A DNA stretch of 37,164 nt from Marinobacter sp. (GCF_014859525.1 NZ_JACUUB010000023.1:1-37164), one strand, 5' to 3'. Positions 1 through 9,700 are shown, counted from the stretch's first letter. Numbers and translations are program-made. Notes: a model not told the origin generated them from the letters alone.

Positions 1-4
1 CGGA

Positions 5-10
5 CACCTC
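5..10 (-). promoter_or_regulatory. Ribosome-binding-site-like sequence for a gene off the left edge
   Basis: Read on the minus strand the window ends with GAGGTG followed by four bases. This is a good Shine-Dalgarno match placed where a start codon would fall just beyond position 1. It suggests that a minus-strand gene begins immediately left of the window and that the gene-free stretch up to about 350 is its promoter and leader. The start codon itself is not visible, so this is inference. Confidence 0.35.
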
Positions 11-49
11 AAATCGTTTAAATTTAACACACAACAAGGAGTTCTGAAC

Positions 50-72
50 TTACCCACAGAATCTGTGGATAA
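50..72. promoter_or_regulatory. Inverted pair of DnaA-box-like nonamers
   Basis: TTACCCACA at 50-58 (plus strand, one mismatch to TTATCCACA) faces a perfect TTATCCACA at 64-72 on the minus strand. Together they form an inverted repeat with ten-base arms, one mismatch and a three-base centre. TTATCCACA is the canonical DnaA binding site. The location, upstream of an unseen gene and away from any dnaA/dnaN gene, argues against this being the main origin. A regulatory or DnaA-titrating role is possible. Confidence 0.4.
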
Positions 73-251
73 CTCTGGGGAAAGTTTTGGGGAATCCGTC
101 CCCAGCCCCCACAGTTACTGACCTTTTGTTAAATTGGCGACAAAATCACCCGTTTAATTTTACTCTTTTAAATCAGTCACATATAAACAAAGAGCAAAAA
201 GTAAACGTAATTCTCGGACTTTGTTCACAGCACAACCAATAACGCACTGAG

Positions 252-325
252 AATGTGCATAAAATTATCGAGTCAAGTCCTTGACGAGCAAATATTAAGC
301 TTATTTTCGAGCTGTTATGCACATT
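252..325. repeat. Eleven-base inverted repeat with DnaA-like nonamers at both ends
   Basis: AATGTGCATAA at 252-262 is exactly reverse-complemented at 315-325. Each arm contains TTATGCACA, which fits the relaxed DnaA box TTATNCACA (254-262 minus, 315-323 plus). Between the arms lies a second, smaller palindrome, GTCAAG-tc-CTTGAC, at 272-285. The stretch is AT-rich and has no convincing reading frame. It could fold into a long hairpin or serve as a protein-binding region; neither is shown. Confidence 0.4.
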
Positions 326-354
326 TCTTGAGCATGGTTCAACTTGAGTAGCAA

Positions 355-404
355 CAAAAAACCGGCCTGAAGAGCCCCCTGCCAAGGAATCTCTTACAGG
401 CCGG
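355..404 (-). terminator. Rho-independent terminator of purL
   Basis: On the minus strand, just past the purL stop, CCGGCCTG-t-AAGAG pairs with CTCTT-CAGGCCGG. This gives a thirteen-pair stem with one bulged base and a sixteen-base loop. The stem is followed directly by a run of T (A355-361 on the plus strand, interrupted only at the stem edge). It lies 30 bases beyond the purL stop codon, so it should end that transcript. Confidence 0.75.
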
Positions 405-433
405 CTCTGTTACTGCCGGAGCCTTCTGTTCAA

Positions 434-3400
434 TCAGCCAAACCAGCGCCTGGCATTCCTGAACATACGAATCCACGAACCGTCTTCCTGCCAGCCATCC
501 GGTCGCCAGGAGTGCTGAGCCGCTCGGAACACGCGTTCGGGGTGTGGCATCATAATGGTTACACGACCGTCCCGAGTTGTTACGCCCGTGATGCCAGACT
601 CAGACCCATTCGGATTATAGGGATAACGGGTCGTCACCTGGCCCCGATTATCCACAAAACGCATCGCGACCACTTCATTATCGGTGAGTGATTGCACAGA
701 GTTACCTGGTGCAAGCTCAATCCGCCCCTCACCGTGAGCAACCGCAATCGGCATGCGAGATCCAGCCATGCCATCCAAAAATGCAGACGGGGACGGAGTT
801 ACCTCAACCATCACCAAACGCGCCTCAAATTGCTCTGACTGGTTGCGCACAAAACGTGGCCAACCCTCACTGCCGGGAATCAACTCATGAAGGTTCGACA
901 GCATCTGACAGCCATTACACACGCCCAAAGCCAGCGTATCTTGGCGGTTGAAGAAGGCTGCAAACTGATCACGCACACGGTCATTGAACAGGATGGATTT
1001 GGCCCAGCCTTCTCCCGCCCCCAACACATCTCCGTATGAGAATCCGCCACATGCCACCAGGCTCTGGAACGCGTCGAGCGAGAGGCGACCCGAAAGCAGA
1101 TCACTCATGTGCACATCAACGGCCTCAAATCCGGCACGATCAAAGGCCGCAGCCATTTCGACCTGACCGTTGACGCCTTGCTCCCTGAGCACAGCCACTT
1201 TAGGCCGTACACCGGTGCTGATGAACGGCGCAGCAATGTCCTCATTAATATCAAAACTGAGGTTAGCACTCAGGCCAGGGTCTGCGGCATCCAGCAAATT
1301 ATCAAACTCTTCCTGGGCACAATCAGCGTTGTCACGCAGCGACTGTATGCGGTAGCTGGTCTCGGCCCACAAACGCTGCAAATCAGCCCGTGACTCATCG
1401 ATCACCGCGTCCCCTTCAAAGGTGAGACGCATACGATCTTTATCGTTCAACGTGCCGATGACACTGGTGTGATCACCAAGCCCCGCGGCAGAGAACTGCT
1501 GCAACACAAAGCCCGTATCGTCACGGCGCACCTGAATGACAGCTCCCAGTTCTTCATTAAACAGTTCGCGGGCGAATTGGGATTTATCTTCTGCCAAGCC
1601 ATCCAACCGGATATCCACGCCGGTTCGGCCAGCAAAACACATTTCTGCCAGAGTCACGAACAAGCCGCCATCGGAGCGATCATGGTAAGCCAGCAGTTTG
1701 CCATCAGCATTCAGGCCTTGCACAACGGCAAAGAATGCCTTGATGTCCTCTGGATCATCCAGGTCCGGCGCAACCGCACCAACCTGACGATAAACTTGTG
1801 CCAACGCTGATCCGCCCAAGCGATTCTGACCCGCAGCCAGATCAATCAGGACAAGGTCGGTTTCACCAGCGCCTGTTTGCAGCTGCGGGGTCAAAGTGCG
1901 CGAAACATCGGTTACCGGTGCAAACCCACTAACCACCAGAGACAGCGGCGCAGTCACACTCTTATGCTCGCCGTTTTCCTCTTCCCAGGTGGTTTTCATC
2001 GACATGGAGTCTTTACCGACCGGGATGGTGATTCCAAGGGCCGGGCACAATTCCATACCCACCGCTTTAACGGTGTCATACAGGTTTTCATCTTCACCAG
2101 GGTGGCCAGCAGCTGCCATCCAGTTTGCCGAAAGGCGAATATCCGACAGCTTGGCTATGGGCGCCGCGGCCAGATTGGTGATCGTCTCACCCACGGCCAT
2201 ACGGCCGGAGGCAGGTGCATCGATAATTGCAAGCGGCGTGCGCTCGCCCATCGCCATCGCTTCACCGGTAAGAACGTCGAAAGACGCCGCAGTTACCGCT
2301 ACATCGCTGACCGGCACCTGCCATGGGCCAACCATCTGATCCCGGGCAACAAGCCCGGTGATGGTACGATCACCGATGGTGATCAGGAAGCTCTTGGAGC
2401 CCACCGATGGCAGCCTCAGAACACGGCGCACCGCGTCCTGAAGGTCGATTTTGGTTGAATCAAATATCGGCTTGGTAAAGGAAGAGCGGGTCACGCTTCT
2501 GTGCATTCTCGGGGGTTTACCGAAAAGCACCTCCATGGGAAGGTCAACGGGCTTGTCATTGAAGTAGGAATCACCCAACGCAAGGTGATGCTCCTCCGTC
2601 GCCTCACCGACCACTGCATAAGGGCAGCGCTCACGTCGGCAAAGCGAGTCAAACAGTTCCAGATTCTCTGGCGCAACCGCCATCACGTAGCGCTCCTGGG
2701 ATTCGTTGCACCAAATCTCCAGGGGCGACATGCCGGGCTCATCGCTGGGGATGTCTCTGAGTTCAAATTTGCCACCACGGCCGCCATCTTTCACCAGCTC
2801 TGGCATGGCGTTTGACAACCCACCCGCGCCTACGTCGTGAATAAAGCAGATTGGGTTGTCATTACCCATCTGCCAGCAACGATCGATCACTTCCTGGCAG
2901 CGACGCTCCATTTCAGGGTTGTCGCGCTGAACCGAGGCAAAATCCAGGTTTTCATTGCTGGCTCCCGAATCCATCGAAGACGCAGCGCCACCGCCGAGGC
3001 CGATCAACATAGAGGGGCCACCCAGCACAATGAGTTTGGCACCAACCGGAATGTTACCTTTCTCGACGTGCTGCTCGCGGATGTTACCCAGGCCACCGGC
3101 AATCATCACTGGCTTGTGATAGCCGCGAACTTCTTCGCCGGCCGCACCGGGCACTTTTTCTTCAAACGTCCGAAAGTAACCGGCCAGATTGGGTCGGCCA
3201 AATTCATTATTGAACGCCGCACCACCGATGGGCCCCTCAATCATGATATCCAGGGCGGAGGCAATACGATCAGGCTTACCATAGCCCATCTCCCAGGGCT
3301 GCTGATCACCCGGAAGATTCAAATTAGAAACGGTGAACCCGGACAGCCCCGCCTTTGGCTTGGAGCCTCGGCCGGTGGCACCTTCATCCCGAATTTCGCC

Positions 3401-4339
3401 GCCGGAGCCGGTCGCTGCGCCCGCAAACGGTGAAATTGCTGTCGGGTGATTATGTGTTTCAACCTTCATCAGGATATGTATCGGCTCCTGGTTGTAACCG
3501 TATACACCAGAGCTCGCCGCCGGGAAAAAGCGACCAGCCTCGCTGCCGGCAATCACCGACGCGTTATCCTTATAGGCAGAAAGCACCCCTTCGCTGTTCA
3601 TTTCATAGGTGTTGCGAATCATCGCAAACAGGGATTTATCCTGTCCTTCGCCATCAATGTCCCAGGAGGCATTGAATATCTTATGGCGACAATGCTCGGA
3701 GTTTGCCTGGGCAAACATCATCAACTCTACGTCGGTGGGGTCGCGCTCAAGATCGTTGAACGAGGTCACTAGATAGTCAATTTCATCGTCCGCCAGCGCA
3801 AGCCCCAGGCGACTGTTCGCTTCCATTAAGGCATCCCGGCCGCCGACCAGAACGGGCACTCTACCCAGCAGTCTCGGCTCTTCATGACTGAACAGCAGCT
3901 CTGCCCCACCCATTTCATGAAAGACTTTCTGAGTCATTCGATCGTACAACAAGGCGGCTATTTTCTCACGCTGGTCAAGGCCCAGCTTGCGGCCAGACTG
4001 CACGTAATAGGCGATACCACGCTCTATTCTTCGAATCTGGCGCAGGCCACAATTGCGAGCAATGTCGGTGGCCTTGCTCGACCAGGGAGACAGCGTGCCT
4101 GGCCGCGGAACCACCAGAAACAGAACGCCATCCGGCTCTTCTACTTCAACAGTTGGGCCGTATGTCAGCAGCCGGTCAAGAATTGCCTGTTCCGCATCGG
4201 AAAGGTCGTCATCAAGATCCACGAAGTGCATAAATTCTGCGTACACGTGCTCCACATCAGGAACAAGTTGCTGAATCCGGGAGTGCAGCTTCTGGGAACG
4301 GAAAGGCGAGAGCGCGGGAGCGCCGCGAAGTTCAAGCAT
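434..4339 (-). CDS. purL: Phosphoribosylformylglycinamidine synthase (FGAM synthase), single-chain form
   Basis: This enzyme carries out the fourth step of de novo purine synthesis, converting FGAR, ATP and glutamine to FGAM in the cytoplasm. The 1301-residue product is the large single-chain form typical of gammaproteobacteria (E. coli about 1295). The N-terminal PurS-like part and linker are followed by two AIR-synthase-type halves, with the [14 protein letters not shown] signature about residue 310. The C-terminal class I glutaminase has nucleophile Cys1141 in GVCNGCQ and partners His1266 and Glu1268 in MPHPER, so both half-reactions look intact. The ATG at 4339 has an AGG about ten bases upstream. 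The gene stands alone, divergent from mltF and followed by its own terminator. I found no clear PurR box near the start. Identification is very secure. Confidence 0.98.
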   Translation of the reverse strand: MLELRGAPALSPFRSQKLHSRIQQLVPDVEHVYAEFMHFVDLDDDLSDAEQAILDRLLTYGPTVEVEEPDGVLFLVVPRPGTLSPWSSKATDIARNCGLRQIRRIERGIAYYVQSGRKLGLDQREKIAALLYDRMTQKVFHEMGGAELLFSHEEPRLLGRVPVLVGGRDALMEANSRLGLALADDEIDYLVTSFNDLERDPTDVELMMFAQANSEHCRHKIFNASWDIDGEGQDKSLFAMIRNTYEMNSEGVLSAYKDNASVIAGSEAGRFFPAASSGVYGYNQEPIHILMKVETHNHPTAISPFAGAATGSGGEIRDEGATGRGSKPKAGLSGFTVSNLNLPGDQQPWEMGYGKPDRIASALDIMIEGPIGGAAFNNEFGRPNLAGYFRTFEEKVPGAAGEEVRGYHKPVMIAGGLGNIREQHVEKGNIPVGAKLIVLGGPSMLIGLGGGAASSMDSGASNENLDFASVQRDNPEMERRCQEVIDRCWQMGNDNPICFIHDVGAGGLSNAMPELVKDGGRGGKFELRDIPSDEPGMSPLEIWCNESQERYVMAVAPENLELFDSLCRRERCPYAVVGEATEEHHLALGDSYFNDKPVDLPMEVLFGKPPRMHRSVTRSSFTKPIFDSTKIDLQDAVRRVLRLPSVGSKSFLITIGDRTITGLVARDQMVGPWQVPVSDVAVTAASFDVLTGEAMAMGERTPLAIIDAPASGRMAVGETITNLAAAPIAKLSDIRLSANWMAAAGHPGEDENLYDTVKAVGMELCPALGITIPVGKDSMSMKTTWEEENGEHKSVTAPLSLVVSGFAPVTDVSRTLTPQLQTGAGETDLVLIDLAAGQNRLGGSALAQVYRQVGAVAPDLDDPEDIKAFFAVVQGLNADGKLLAYHDRSDGGLFVTLAEMCFAGRTGVDIRLDGLAEDKSQFARELFNEELGAVIQVRRDDTGFVLQQFSAAGLGDHTSVIGTLNDKDRMRLTFEGDAVIDESRADLQRLWAETSYRIQSLRDNADCAQEEFDNLLDAADPGLSANLSFDINEDIAAPFISTGVRPKVAVLREQGVNGQVEMAAAFDRAGFEAVDVHMSDLLSGRLSLDAFQSLVACGGFSYGDVLGAGEGWAKSILFNDRVRDQFAAFFNRQDTLALGVCNGCQMLSNLHELIPGSEGWPRFVRNQSEQFEARLVMVEVTPSPSAFLDGMAGSRMPIAVAHGEGRIELAPGNSVQSLTDNEVVAMRFVDNRGQVTTRYPYNPNGSESGITGVTTRDGRVTIMMPHPERVFRAAQHSWRPDGWQEDGSWIRMFRNARRWFG

Positions 4340-4481
4340 GATATCAACCTGTATCGCGCGAATCGGGGGACGTCTGAAAGGCGGCCATGATACTTGAAAC
4401 CGAACTCAGGATACAGCGTAAGAAACGCTCTTTGCCTGAGAGATAATTAACATTATTTTGCACATTAATTGATCAACTCAA

Positions 4482-4510
4482 TTGACCCGGGCGAGTGCAA
4501 AGGGGATCAT
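4482..4510 (+). promoter_or_regulatory. Candidate sigma-70 promoter for mltF
   Basis: TTGACC (4482-4487, five of six to consensus) and GATCAT (4505-4510, four of six) are separated by 17 bases. They lie about 100 bases before the mltF start, in the divergent purL-mltF spacer. No experimental support; other placements in this AT-rich spacer are possible. Confidence 0.35.
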
Positions 4511-4609
4511 TATGTTTGAGCATGGATAGCCTCAAGCATCATAAAGCAGGACAATCAGTGACACAGTCACCACATCCTGAACATTGAGCTACAGACGGAG
4601 ATCAGGGAT

Positions 4610-6124
4610 TTGGCGCGATTTTTCAATACCGCTAGCAGTACCGGCCTACCAATTGCATTTTTGCTGACAGCCACACTTTCAGTGAATGGCTGCTCACGGC
4701 CCACCACAGTGCAGGAAGTAAAAAACGAAGGCGTAATGCACGTTATTACCCGTGTGGCGCCTTCTATTTATTACGAAGGCCGTGACGCACCTACCGGGTA
4801 CGACTACGAACTCGCTCGCCGTTTTGCTGACCAGATGGGCGTGGAGTTGCGGGTGCGTGTGGCTGAGGATAACTCTGGCATTCTCTCCGTTCTTTCCAAA
4901 AATTATGCACACATTGGTATGGCCGGCCTGAGCCCGCGGCCGGATTTCGAGGGGAAATTCAGAGCCGTTCCGATCGGCGTTCAAGCCCAGTCTGTGGTGG
5001 TCTATCATCGGGATTACCCCAGACCTTCGTCACTTTCGGATCTCGATGGAGAAACCCTGCACCTGCTCGCCGACAGCAATCATGAGCATCTTATTGCTGA
5101 CGACCCTGACGGCGCCGGCATAAAACGCAAAGTTCATCCCGGTCTGGATGCGGCCGGACTGCTCGCCCGGGTGGAAACCGGTGAAATTGCTTATGCCGCC
5201 GTCTCATCAAACGAACTGGATTTGAACCACGTCTATTTCCCCATGGTAAAAGACGGTTTTGCACTTGATGAGCCCAAAGACCTGGTCTGGCTGTTCCCCT
5301 CGGCTCAAGATGACTCCCTTGCCAATGCCGCCGCGGAATTCCTGTCTGAGGCACACGACAATGGCTCCATGGCCCAGCTCGCTGAACGCTTCTACGGGCA
5401 TCTTGACCGACTGAATTATGTTGGTGCCAGAACCTTTATGCACCACGTTGAGAATCGGCTTCCGAGATATCAATCACTGTTCCAGGATTACGCAAGCGAC
5501 GTTGGTCTGGACTGGCGCCTGCTGGCAGCTATTGGCTATCAGGAATCTCACTGGCGCCCCAACGCGGTCTCGCCCACCGGTGTTCGCGGCTTGATGATGT
5601 TAACTCGCAATACCGCAAACTATATTGGCATAAACAACCGGCTGGATCCGGAAGAAAGCATTGAGGGCGGCGCCCGATACTTTCGCATGGTCCACGCGAA
5701 GATTCCTGAGCGCATTCCCGAGCCCGATCGCACGTGGTTTGCCCTGGCCTCCTATAATGTCGGCTTCGGGCACCTGGAAGATGCTCGCAGGCTGACCCAA
5801 GCCGGGGGTAAAGACCCGGATCGCTGGATGGACGTGAAAGAGTTTTTACCATTACTGGCACAAAAAGAATGGTACACCAAGACTCGCTTTGGTTATGCAC
5901 GGGGCCATGAGCCCGTTGTTTACGTACAGAATATACGTCGATATTACGATGTGCTGACCCGTATTACCGAGCCCGATCAGCCGGCAATCTTGCCCGAACG
6001 CGAGCTGGTATCACTCGACCCGTCAGCGGAACACGCGACGGACTCTCCGCCGGCAGAAGAGAACGTTCCAAGCCTTCGGGCAGCCCTGCCTCCAGAGCTG
6101 AACCTGATACCTCCAACCCTTTAG
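4610..6124 (+). CDS. mltF: Membrane-bound lytic murein transglycosylase F
   Basis: MltF cleaves the MurNAc-GlcNAc bond of peptidoglycan, forming 1,6-anhydro products, at the inner face of the outer membrane. The 504-residue protein starts with a hydrophobic signal ending in a lipobox-like V-N-G-C, so Cys28 is the probable lipidated residue. Residues about 40-265 are an extracellular solute-binding family 3 domain, the regulatory module of MltF. From about 285 follows a lysozyme-like SLT domain, with catalytic Glu312 in GYQES and the family motif SPTGVRGLMMLT. The start is TTG at 4610, with GGAG nine bases upstream; no in-frame ATG fits the signal peptide. The last 45 residues are proline- and acid-rich and probably disordered. 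It sits divergent from purL and convergent with recX. Pseudomonas has the same purL-mltF neighbourhood. Confidence 0.93.
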   Translation: MARFFNTASSTGLPIAFLLTATLSVNGCSRPTTVQEVKNEGVMHVITRVAPSIYYEGRDAPTGYDYELARRFADQMGVELRVRVAEDNSGILSVLSKNYAHIGMAGLSPRPDFEGKFRAVPIGVQAQSVVVYHRDYPRPSSLSDLDGETLHLLADSNHEHLIADDPDGAGIKRKVHPGLDAAGLLARVETGEIAYAAVSSNELDLNHVYFPMVKDGFALDEPKDLVWLFPSAQDDSLANAAAEFLSEAHDNGSMAQLAERFYGHLDRLNYVGARTFMHHVENRLPRYQSLFQDYASDVGLDWRLLAAIGYQESHWRPNAVSPTGVRGLMMLTRNTANYIGINNRLDPEESIEGGARYFRMVHAKIPERIPEPDRTWFALASYNVGFGHLEDARRLTQAGGKDPDRWMDVKEFLPLLAQKEWYTKTRFGYARGHEPVVYVQNIRRYYDVLTRITEPDQPAILPERELVSLDPSAEHATDSPPAEENVPSLRAALPPELNLIPPTL

Positions 6125-6150
6125 CGCTCAATCAGTCTGACGGTACCGGC

Positions 6151-6633
6151 TCACTCGTGGTGATCCGGGTCGCGCGCTTCCAGCGCTTGCTCCACATGCG
6201 ATGCGGAGAACCCCCGGCGGTTAAGAAACCTCGCCTGCCGGAGTTTCTCTGACAGATTATTGTCAACACAGCCCAATCCGAACCGCTTCTCACGCATGCG
6301 AATTGCACTCCGGCACCAATCATCCTCGGAGGCTATCGCCAGACACTCCGGGCTGTGCTTCACACCTCGCTGCTGAAGTTCTGCCAAAATCTTTAACGGC
6401 CCATAACCAGAATCCATTCTTTGCCTGGCGTAAACATCTGCAAAACGGTGGTCATCCAACCAGCCTTCACGCTCATAATCATCCAGCACCGCATCAATAA
6501 TCCCCCCATCGATCTGGCGTTGGCGCAACTTCAGGGATAATTCATAGCGACTGTGCTCACGGCGGGCCAGCAAACGCAGAGCCACAGACCGGGCTTTGTA
6601 TTCCGGATCCTGTTCTTTTTCATCTTTTGCCAT
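6151..6633 (-). CDS. recX: Regulatory protein RecX
   Basis: RecX binds RecA filaments and modulates recombination and SOS induction. The 160-residue product is all-helical and rich in Arg and Glu, with the repeated three-helix pattern of the family. Recognisable pieces are ALRLLARREHSRYEL near the N-terminus, DDHRFADVYARQR in the middle and FLNRRGFSASHVEQAL at the C-terminus. Length is close to E. coli RecX (166). A TTG at 6636 would add one residue, but ATG at 6633 has an AAGGG five to six bases upstream and is preferred. In many proteobacteria recX lies directly after recA; here it is a stand-alone gene, convergent with mltF and divergent from the DUF349 gene. Confidence 0.88.
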   Translation of the reverse strand: MAKDEKEQDPEYKARSVALRLLARREHSRYELSLKLRQRQIDGGIIDAVLDDYEREGWLDDHRFADVYARQRMDSGYGPLKILAELQQRGVKHSPECLAIASEDDWCRSAIRMREKRFGLGCVDNNLSEKLRQARFLNRRGFSASHVEQALEARDPDHHE

Positions 6634-6779
6634 CAAGCCCTTCCCGCAAATGTGGTCAAAACGCTAGACTAGCGACCAATCAATTCAACTGCCCCGGCGC
6701 ACGCCTGTGCTCCGATGAACGGTGAAGGCATACATTGCCGCTACCGCAAACTGGTTTCAATCCTGAAGGATACCCTTAG

Positions 6780-9245
6780 ATGGCCGCTTTTATTCAGAGA
6801 CTGTTCAAATCCCGCAAGGCTACACCGACCACCAGCCCCAAGACTGCGGCAAAATCTGATCTCCCACAGCCAAAGGAACAAGACACCAGACAGTTGCTGA
6901 GAGAACAGCAAGAACAGCAACTCAAGAACACGCTGAGTCAGTCGCAACTGGCAACGCTTGCCATAGACGGCGCGACTGCAGCTATCAGGCTGCAAGCAGC
7001 CACAGGGATTCATGATGAAACCCTGCTTCAGCAGGTCCAAAAGCGGGCCAAAGGGCGAGACAAAAGCGTCTATCAAACCGTCAAACAAGCCTTGCAGACC
7101 TTAAAAGAACAACAGGCCGAAGAAGCCAACACCCGAGAGAAGATCAAAACTCTGGTCCGACAGATACAAGACCAGGCTGGCAGTGAAGACACCAAGCTCT
7201 ACGAAGCCCGTCTTGAGGCCCTTCAGGAAAACTGGCGACCGCTGGAAAACCAAGCCACTCCGGAGCAGGCCCAGCATTTTCTGGAAGCGGCACACCAGTG
7301 CCGTGAGCGCCTGAAGCAAATGGCGCAGGCCAAGAGCGAGGCCGCGCGTCATCAGGAGCAAACGCATCAGCGCTCTGAAACGCTCGACCTTCTGCGTGAA
7401 ACCCTGGCAGATCTGAAGTCCAAAGAGGCTGCCGATCTGCCCTCACTGTCTGCGCTGGATGCCTTCCAGAAAACTCAGGAAAACCGATGGCTCGAGGCGA
7501 CCAGAGACACTCAGGTTGGCAAACAGGAGCAGAAAGATTACGAACAACTGATGCTGTCGTTCCGCAACTACCTGAGTGCCGTGAGCCGGCTGAGTCAGGC
7601 CAAAGAGGCTATGTCTGAGCTCGTTGAATGGGCCAATTCAGATCAGGCCACCGATGCCCATCGCGATGCAGCCTCCGCACTCCTGACCACAATTGAATGG
7701 CCGGGTGATTTTCCTCAACCGCCAGATCTGGCCATGGTTCGCAAGTTGGCAGGCAAACCCAAAGCTCCCAAACCGGCGACCGCCAACCAGGAAAAGCAGA
7801 AAGCGTTGTCTGATGCACTGCAAGCGGCGCTTCCCGAACTCGAAGCCGCTCTCGACGCCCGGCTTTACAAGGAATCCAAGCAGCTCTTCAAGCTGGCACA
7901 GAGTCAGTTCCAGCAGCTCGATCCGCGCCAGCGCAAACAACTTCAGGCCAGAATGCAGTTGTTAGCAGGGCAATTCCGCGAACTCAGTGACTGGCAAGGT
8001 TTTGCGACAGAACCAAAACAGATTGCCCTCTGTGAGCAAATGGAGCATCTGGCCGAGCAGCCCATCGAGCCAGAAGCAAAAGCTGAGCGAATCAAAGAGC
8101 TGCAAAGTGAGTGGCGCGACCTGGGAGGCTCATCCGATCGCACTCTGTGGAGCCGCTTCAAAACGGCATCGGATGCAGCCTATGAGCCCTGCAAAATCTA
8201 CTTTGAGGCCAAATCTGATCTTAAACAGGCGAACCTGCAGACGCGAACAGCCATTTGCGAGCAACTGGACGCTTTTCTGGCTAACGCGGACTGGTCGGTG
8301 ATGAACTGGAAAGGCGCTGAGCGCATTCACCAGACCGCTCGTGAAGAATGGAAGAACGCATGGCCGGTGGATTTCCGAGACAACCGCCAGGTTCAGAAGC
8401 GGTTTGACGAGTTGCTCAAACAACTGGAGCGCCCGCTGGACCAGGAACGTCAGCAAAACGAAGCACTGAAGCAAGCCATTGTTGAGAAGGCAGAAACACT
8501 GATCACACATGAACCTCTGCAAGAGGCAATGGAGCAAGCCAAAGCCCTGCAGAGCGACTGGAAAGCCGTCGGCATTACCCGGCATCGGGAAGATCGAAAA
8601 TTATGGCAGGCATTCCGCAAAGCCTGCGATCAGGTCTTCGCACGCCGAGACGCTCAGCGCACCGCTCAGCAACAAGCAACAGAACAAGCGGATCAGTCCG
8701 CACAGGCGACACTGGACAAATACGTCAAACTGACAGCGGAGTCTGACCCGGCACTGCTCGACGAAGCGCAAGAAGCGCTCAATCAGCTTTCGGGCAACCA
8801 ACTCTCCCCCCGCCTGCGCGAACAGCTGCAACAGCTCCGTCAGCGCCTGAAAAATATCGCCCAGGCAAAGGCAATGCGGGATAAAGTGACGACCTGGCAA
8901 ACTCTGGTCAACGATAAGGCTCAGTCACAATTGTCTCAGGAGTCGATTCCAGCCCAATGGACCAGTCAGTATGGCGGCATGAAGGAGTGGGACGGACGGG
9001 ATTTGACCATCCGGGCCGAAATCCTCGCGGGCGTCTCAACACCGGAACAGGATCAGAACCGAAGAATGGAGATTCAGGTGCAACGCTTGACCGACGGACT
9101 TGGCAACGGCGATTCTCAAGACCCCATCAAAGAGTTTGAAAAGCTGGTCGCACTCTGGTGCCTCAAACCTGATAACGGAGACCTCACCACAGAACATGCC
9201 CAACGCCTCAACCGGGCACTGGAGACGTTACACAGCGGGACTTGA
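6780..9245 (+). CDS. DUF349 repeat protein, large coiled-coil protein of unknown function
   Basis: An 821-residue, very Gln-, Glu-, Ala- and Lys-rich protein with almost no glycine, predicted from composition to be nearly all helix and coiled coil. Several copies of the DUF349 pattern are visible. The clearest have a W-x(4-20)-W core near residues 440-475 (EWRDLGG...LWSRFK), 520-550 (EWKNAWP) and 590-630 (DWKAVGI...LWQAFRKACD). A degenerate copy lies near 150. No signal peptide, membrane segment or catalytic motif is evident, so it is probably cytoplasmic. DUF349 proteins are widespread in bacteria without an assigned biochemical role. ATG 6780 is preceded by AAGGA (6766-6770). The stop is one base from the end of the convergent ComFB-family gene. 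Confidence 0.85.
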   Translation: MAAFIQRLFKSRKATPTTSPKTAAKSDLPQPKEQDTRQLLREQQEQQLKNTLSQSQLATLAIDGATAAIRLQAATGIHDETLLQQVQKRAKGRDKSVYQTVKQALQTLKEQQAEEANTREKIKTLVRQIQDQAGSEDTKLYEARLEALQENWRPLENQATPEQAQHFLEAAHQCRERLKQMAQAKSEAARHQEQTHQRSETLDLLRETLADLKSKEAADLPSLSALDAFQKTQENRWLEATRDTQVGKQEQKDYEQLMLSFRNYLSAVSRLSQAKEAMSELVEWANSDQATDAHRDAASALLTTIEWPGDFPQPPDLAMVRKLAGKPKAPKPATANQEKQKALSDALQAALPELEAALDARLYKESKQLFKLAQSQFQQLDPRQRKQLQARMQLLAGQFRELSDWQGFATEPKQIALCEQMEHLAEQPIEPEAKAERIKELQSEWRDLGGSSDRTLWSRFKTASDAAYEPCKIYFEAKSDLKQANLQTRTAICEQLDAFLANADWSVMNWKGAERIHQTAREEWKNAWPVDFRDNRQVQKRFDELLKQLERPLDQERQQNEALKQAIVEKAETLITHEPLQEAMEQAKALQSDWKAVGITRHREDRKLWQAFRKACDQVFARRDAQRTAQQQATEQADQSAQATLDKYVKLTAESDPALLDEAQEALNQLSGNQLSPRLREQLQQLRQRLKNIAQAKAMRDKVTTWQTLVNDKAQSQLSQESIPAQWTSQYGGMKEWDGRDLTIRAEILAGVSTPEQDQNRRMEIQVQRLTDGLGNGDSQDPIKEFEKLVALWCLKPDNGDLTTEHAQRLNRALETLHSGT

Positions 9246-9246
9246 A

Positions 9247-9510
9247 TCAGTCACGATGATGCTCCCTCACGAAAACCCTGGCTTGCTTAACCGCGGCCAG
9301 GGTTTTTTCTTTCATCTCCTTCAGCTCTTCGTCCGCCAGATAGAACATCATATCGATGGAGTGCCGGTAGTATCTGGCGGGGAGGCGGTTCAACGCCACA
9401 CACATGACGTCTGTCAGATAATCTGCCGTATCCGCCTCCTCACGGGTAGCCTCTATGGCGTCGTGCACTAACCGTTCGTAAAAGTTATCGATTGCATCTC
9501 GCAGGGACAT
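9247..9510 (-). CDS. ComFB-family small protein
   Basis: An 87-residue acidic helical protein. The central motif D-V-M-C-V-A-L-N-R-L-P-A-R-Y-Y fits the ComFB signature, a cysteine-containing helix followed by ALNxLPxxY. ComFB was named from the Bacillus late-competence comF operon. As I recall, recent work describes family members as cyclic-dinucleotide (c-di-GMP/c-di-AMP) receptors, so a signalling role is possible but not shown here. The reading frame extends to a GTG at 9540. ATG 9510 has an AGGTG five bases upstream and gives the conserved N-terminus, so I chose it. The gene is convergent with the DUF349 gene and divergent from the beta-oxidation operon. Confidence 0.75.
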   Translation of the reverse strand: MSLRDAIDNFYERLVHDAIEATREEADTADYLTDVMCVALNRLPARYYRHSIDMMFYLADEELKEMKEKTLAAVKQARVFVREHHRD

Positions 9511-9594
9511 GATGACACCTATGGCTTGGTTGTTGATCACCTACTACTCAACATAGAAGGCCAACGGCGCGCTGTCATTGTGCCTGAGCAATAT

Positions 9595-9611
9595 TGCCAA
9601 TGGGTTTGGCA
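9595..9611. promoter_or_regulatory. Inverted repeat upstream of the beta-oxidation operon
   Basis: TGCCAA-tgggt-TTGGCA is a perfect six-base inverted repeat, 90 bases before the thiolase start. Its right arm TTGGCA also resembles a sigma-70 -35 box, with TATGGC 18 bases further on (9630-9635). A repressor bound here would cover that promoter. It does not match the PsrA or E. coli FadR consensus as I know them, so the cognate regulator is unknown. Confidence 0.3.
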
Positions 9612-9700
9612 GAGCCTGTCATTACACCTTATGGCCGGTAAACGCTATGGTTACGGCTCTGTACAACCGTGCCCGGAAAACAATTACCAGAGGAACAATC

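Noticed and set aside
50..323. Chromosomal replication origin
   Set aside because: DnaA-like boxes are present, but no dnaA, dnaN, gidA or parAB gene is nearby and the neighbour is purL; a main origin is unlikely.
173..385. Minus-strand 70-codon frame in the left gene-free region
   Set aside because: It reads through the purL terminator stem, has no ribosome-binding site of note and an unnatural composition; treated as chance.
2837..3433. Long plus-strand frame (198 codons) opposite purL, with others at 1877-2458 and 3884-4390
   Set aside because: Fully antisense to the conserved purL gene and His/Arg-rich as expected for a GC-driven shadow frame.
4340..4609. PurR-type operator upstream of purL
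   Set aside because: No good match to ACGCAAACGTTTGCGT-like sequence in the spacer; only general AT-rich motifs.
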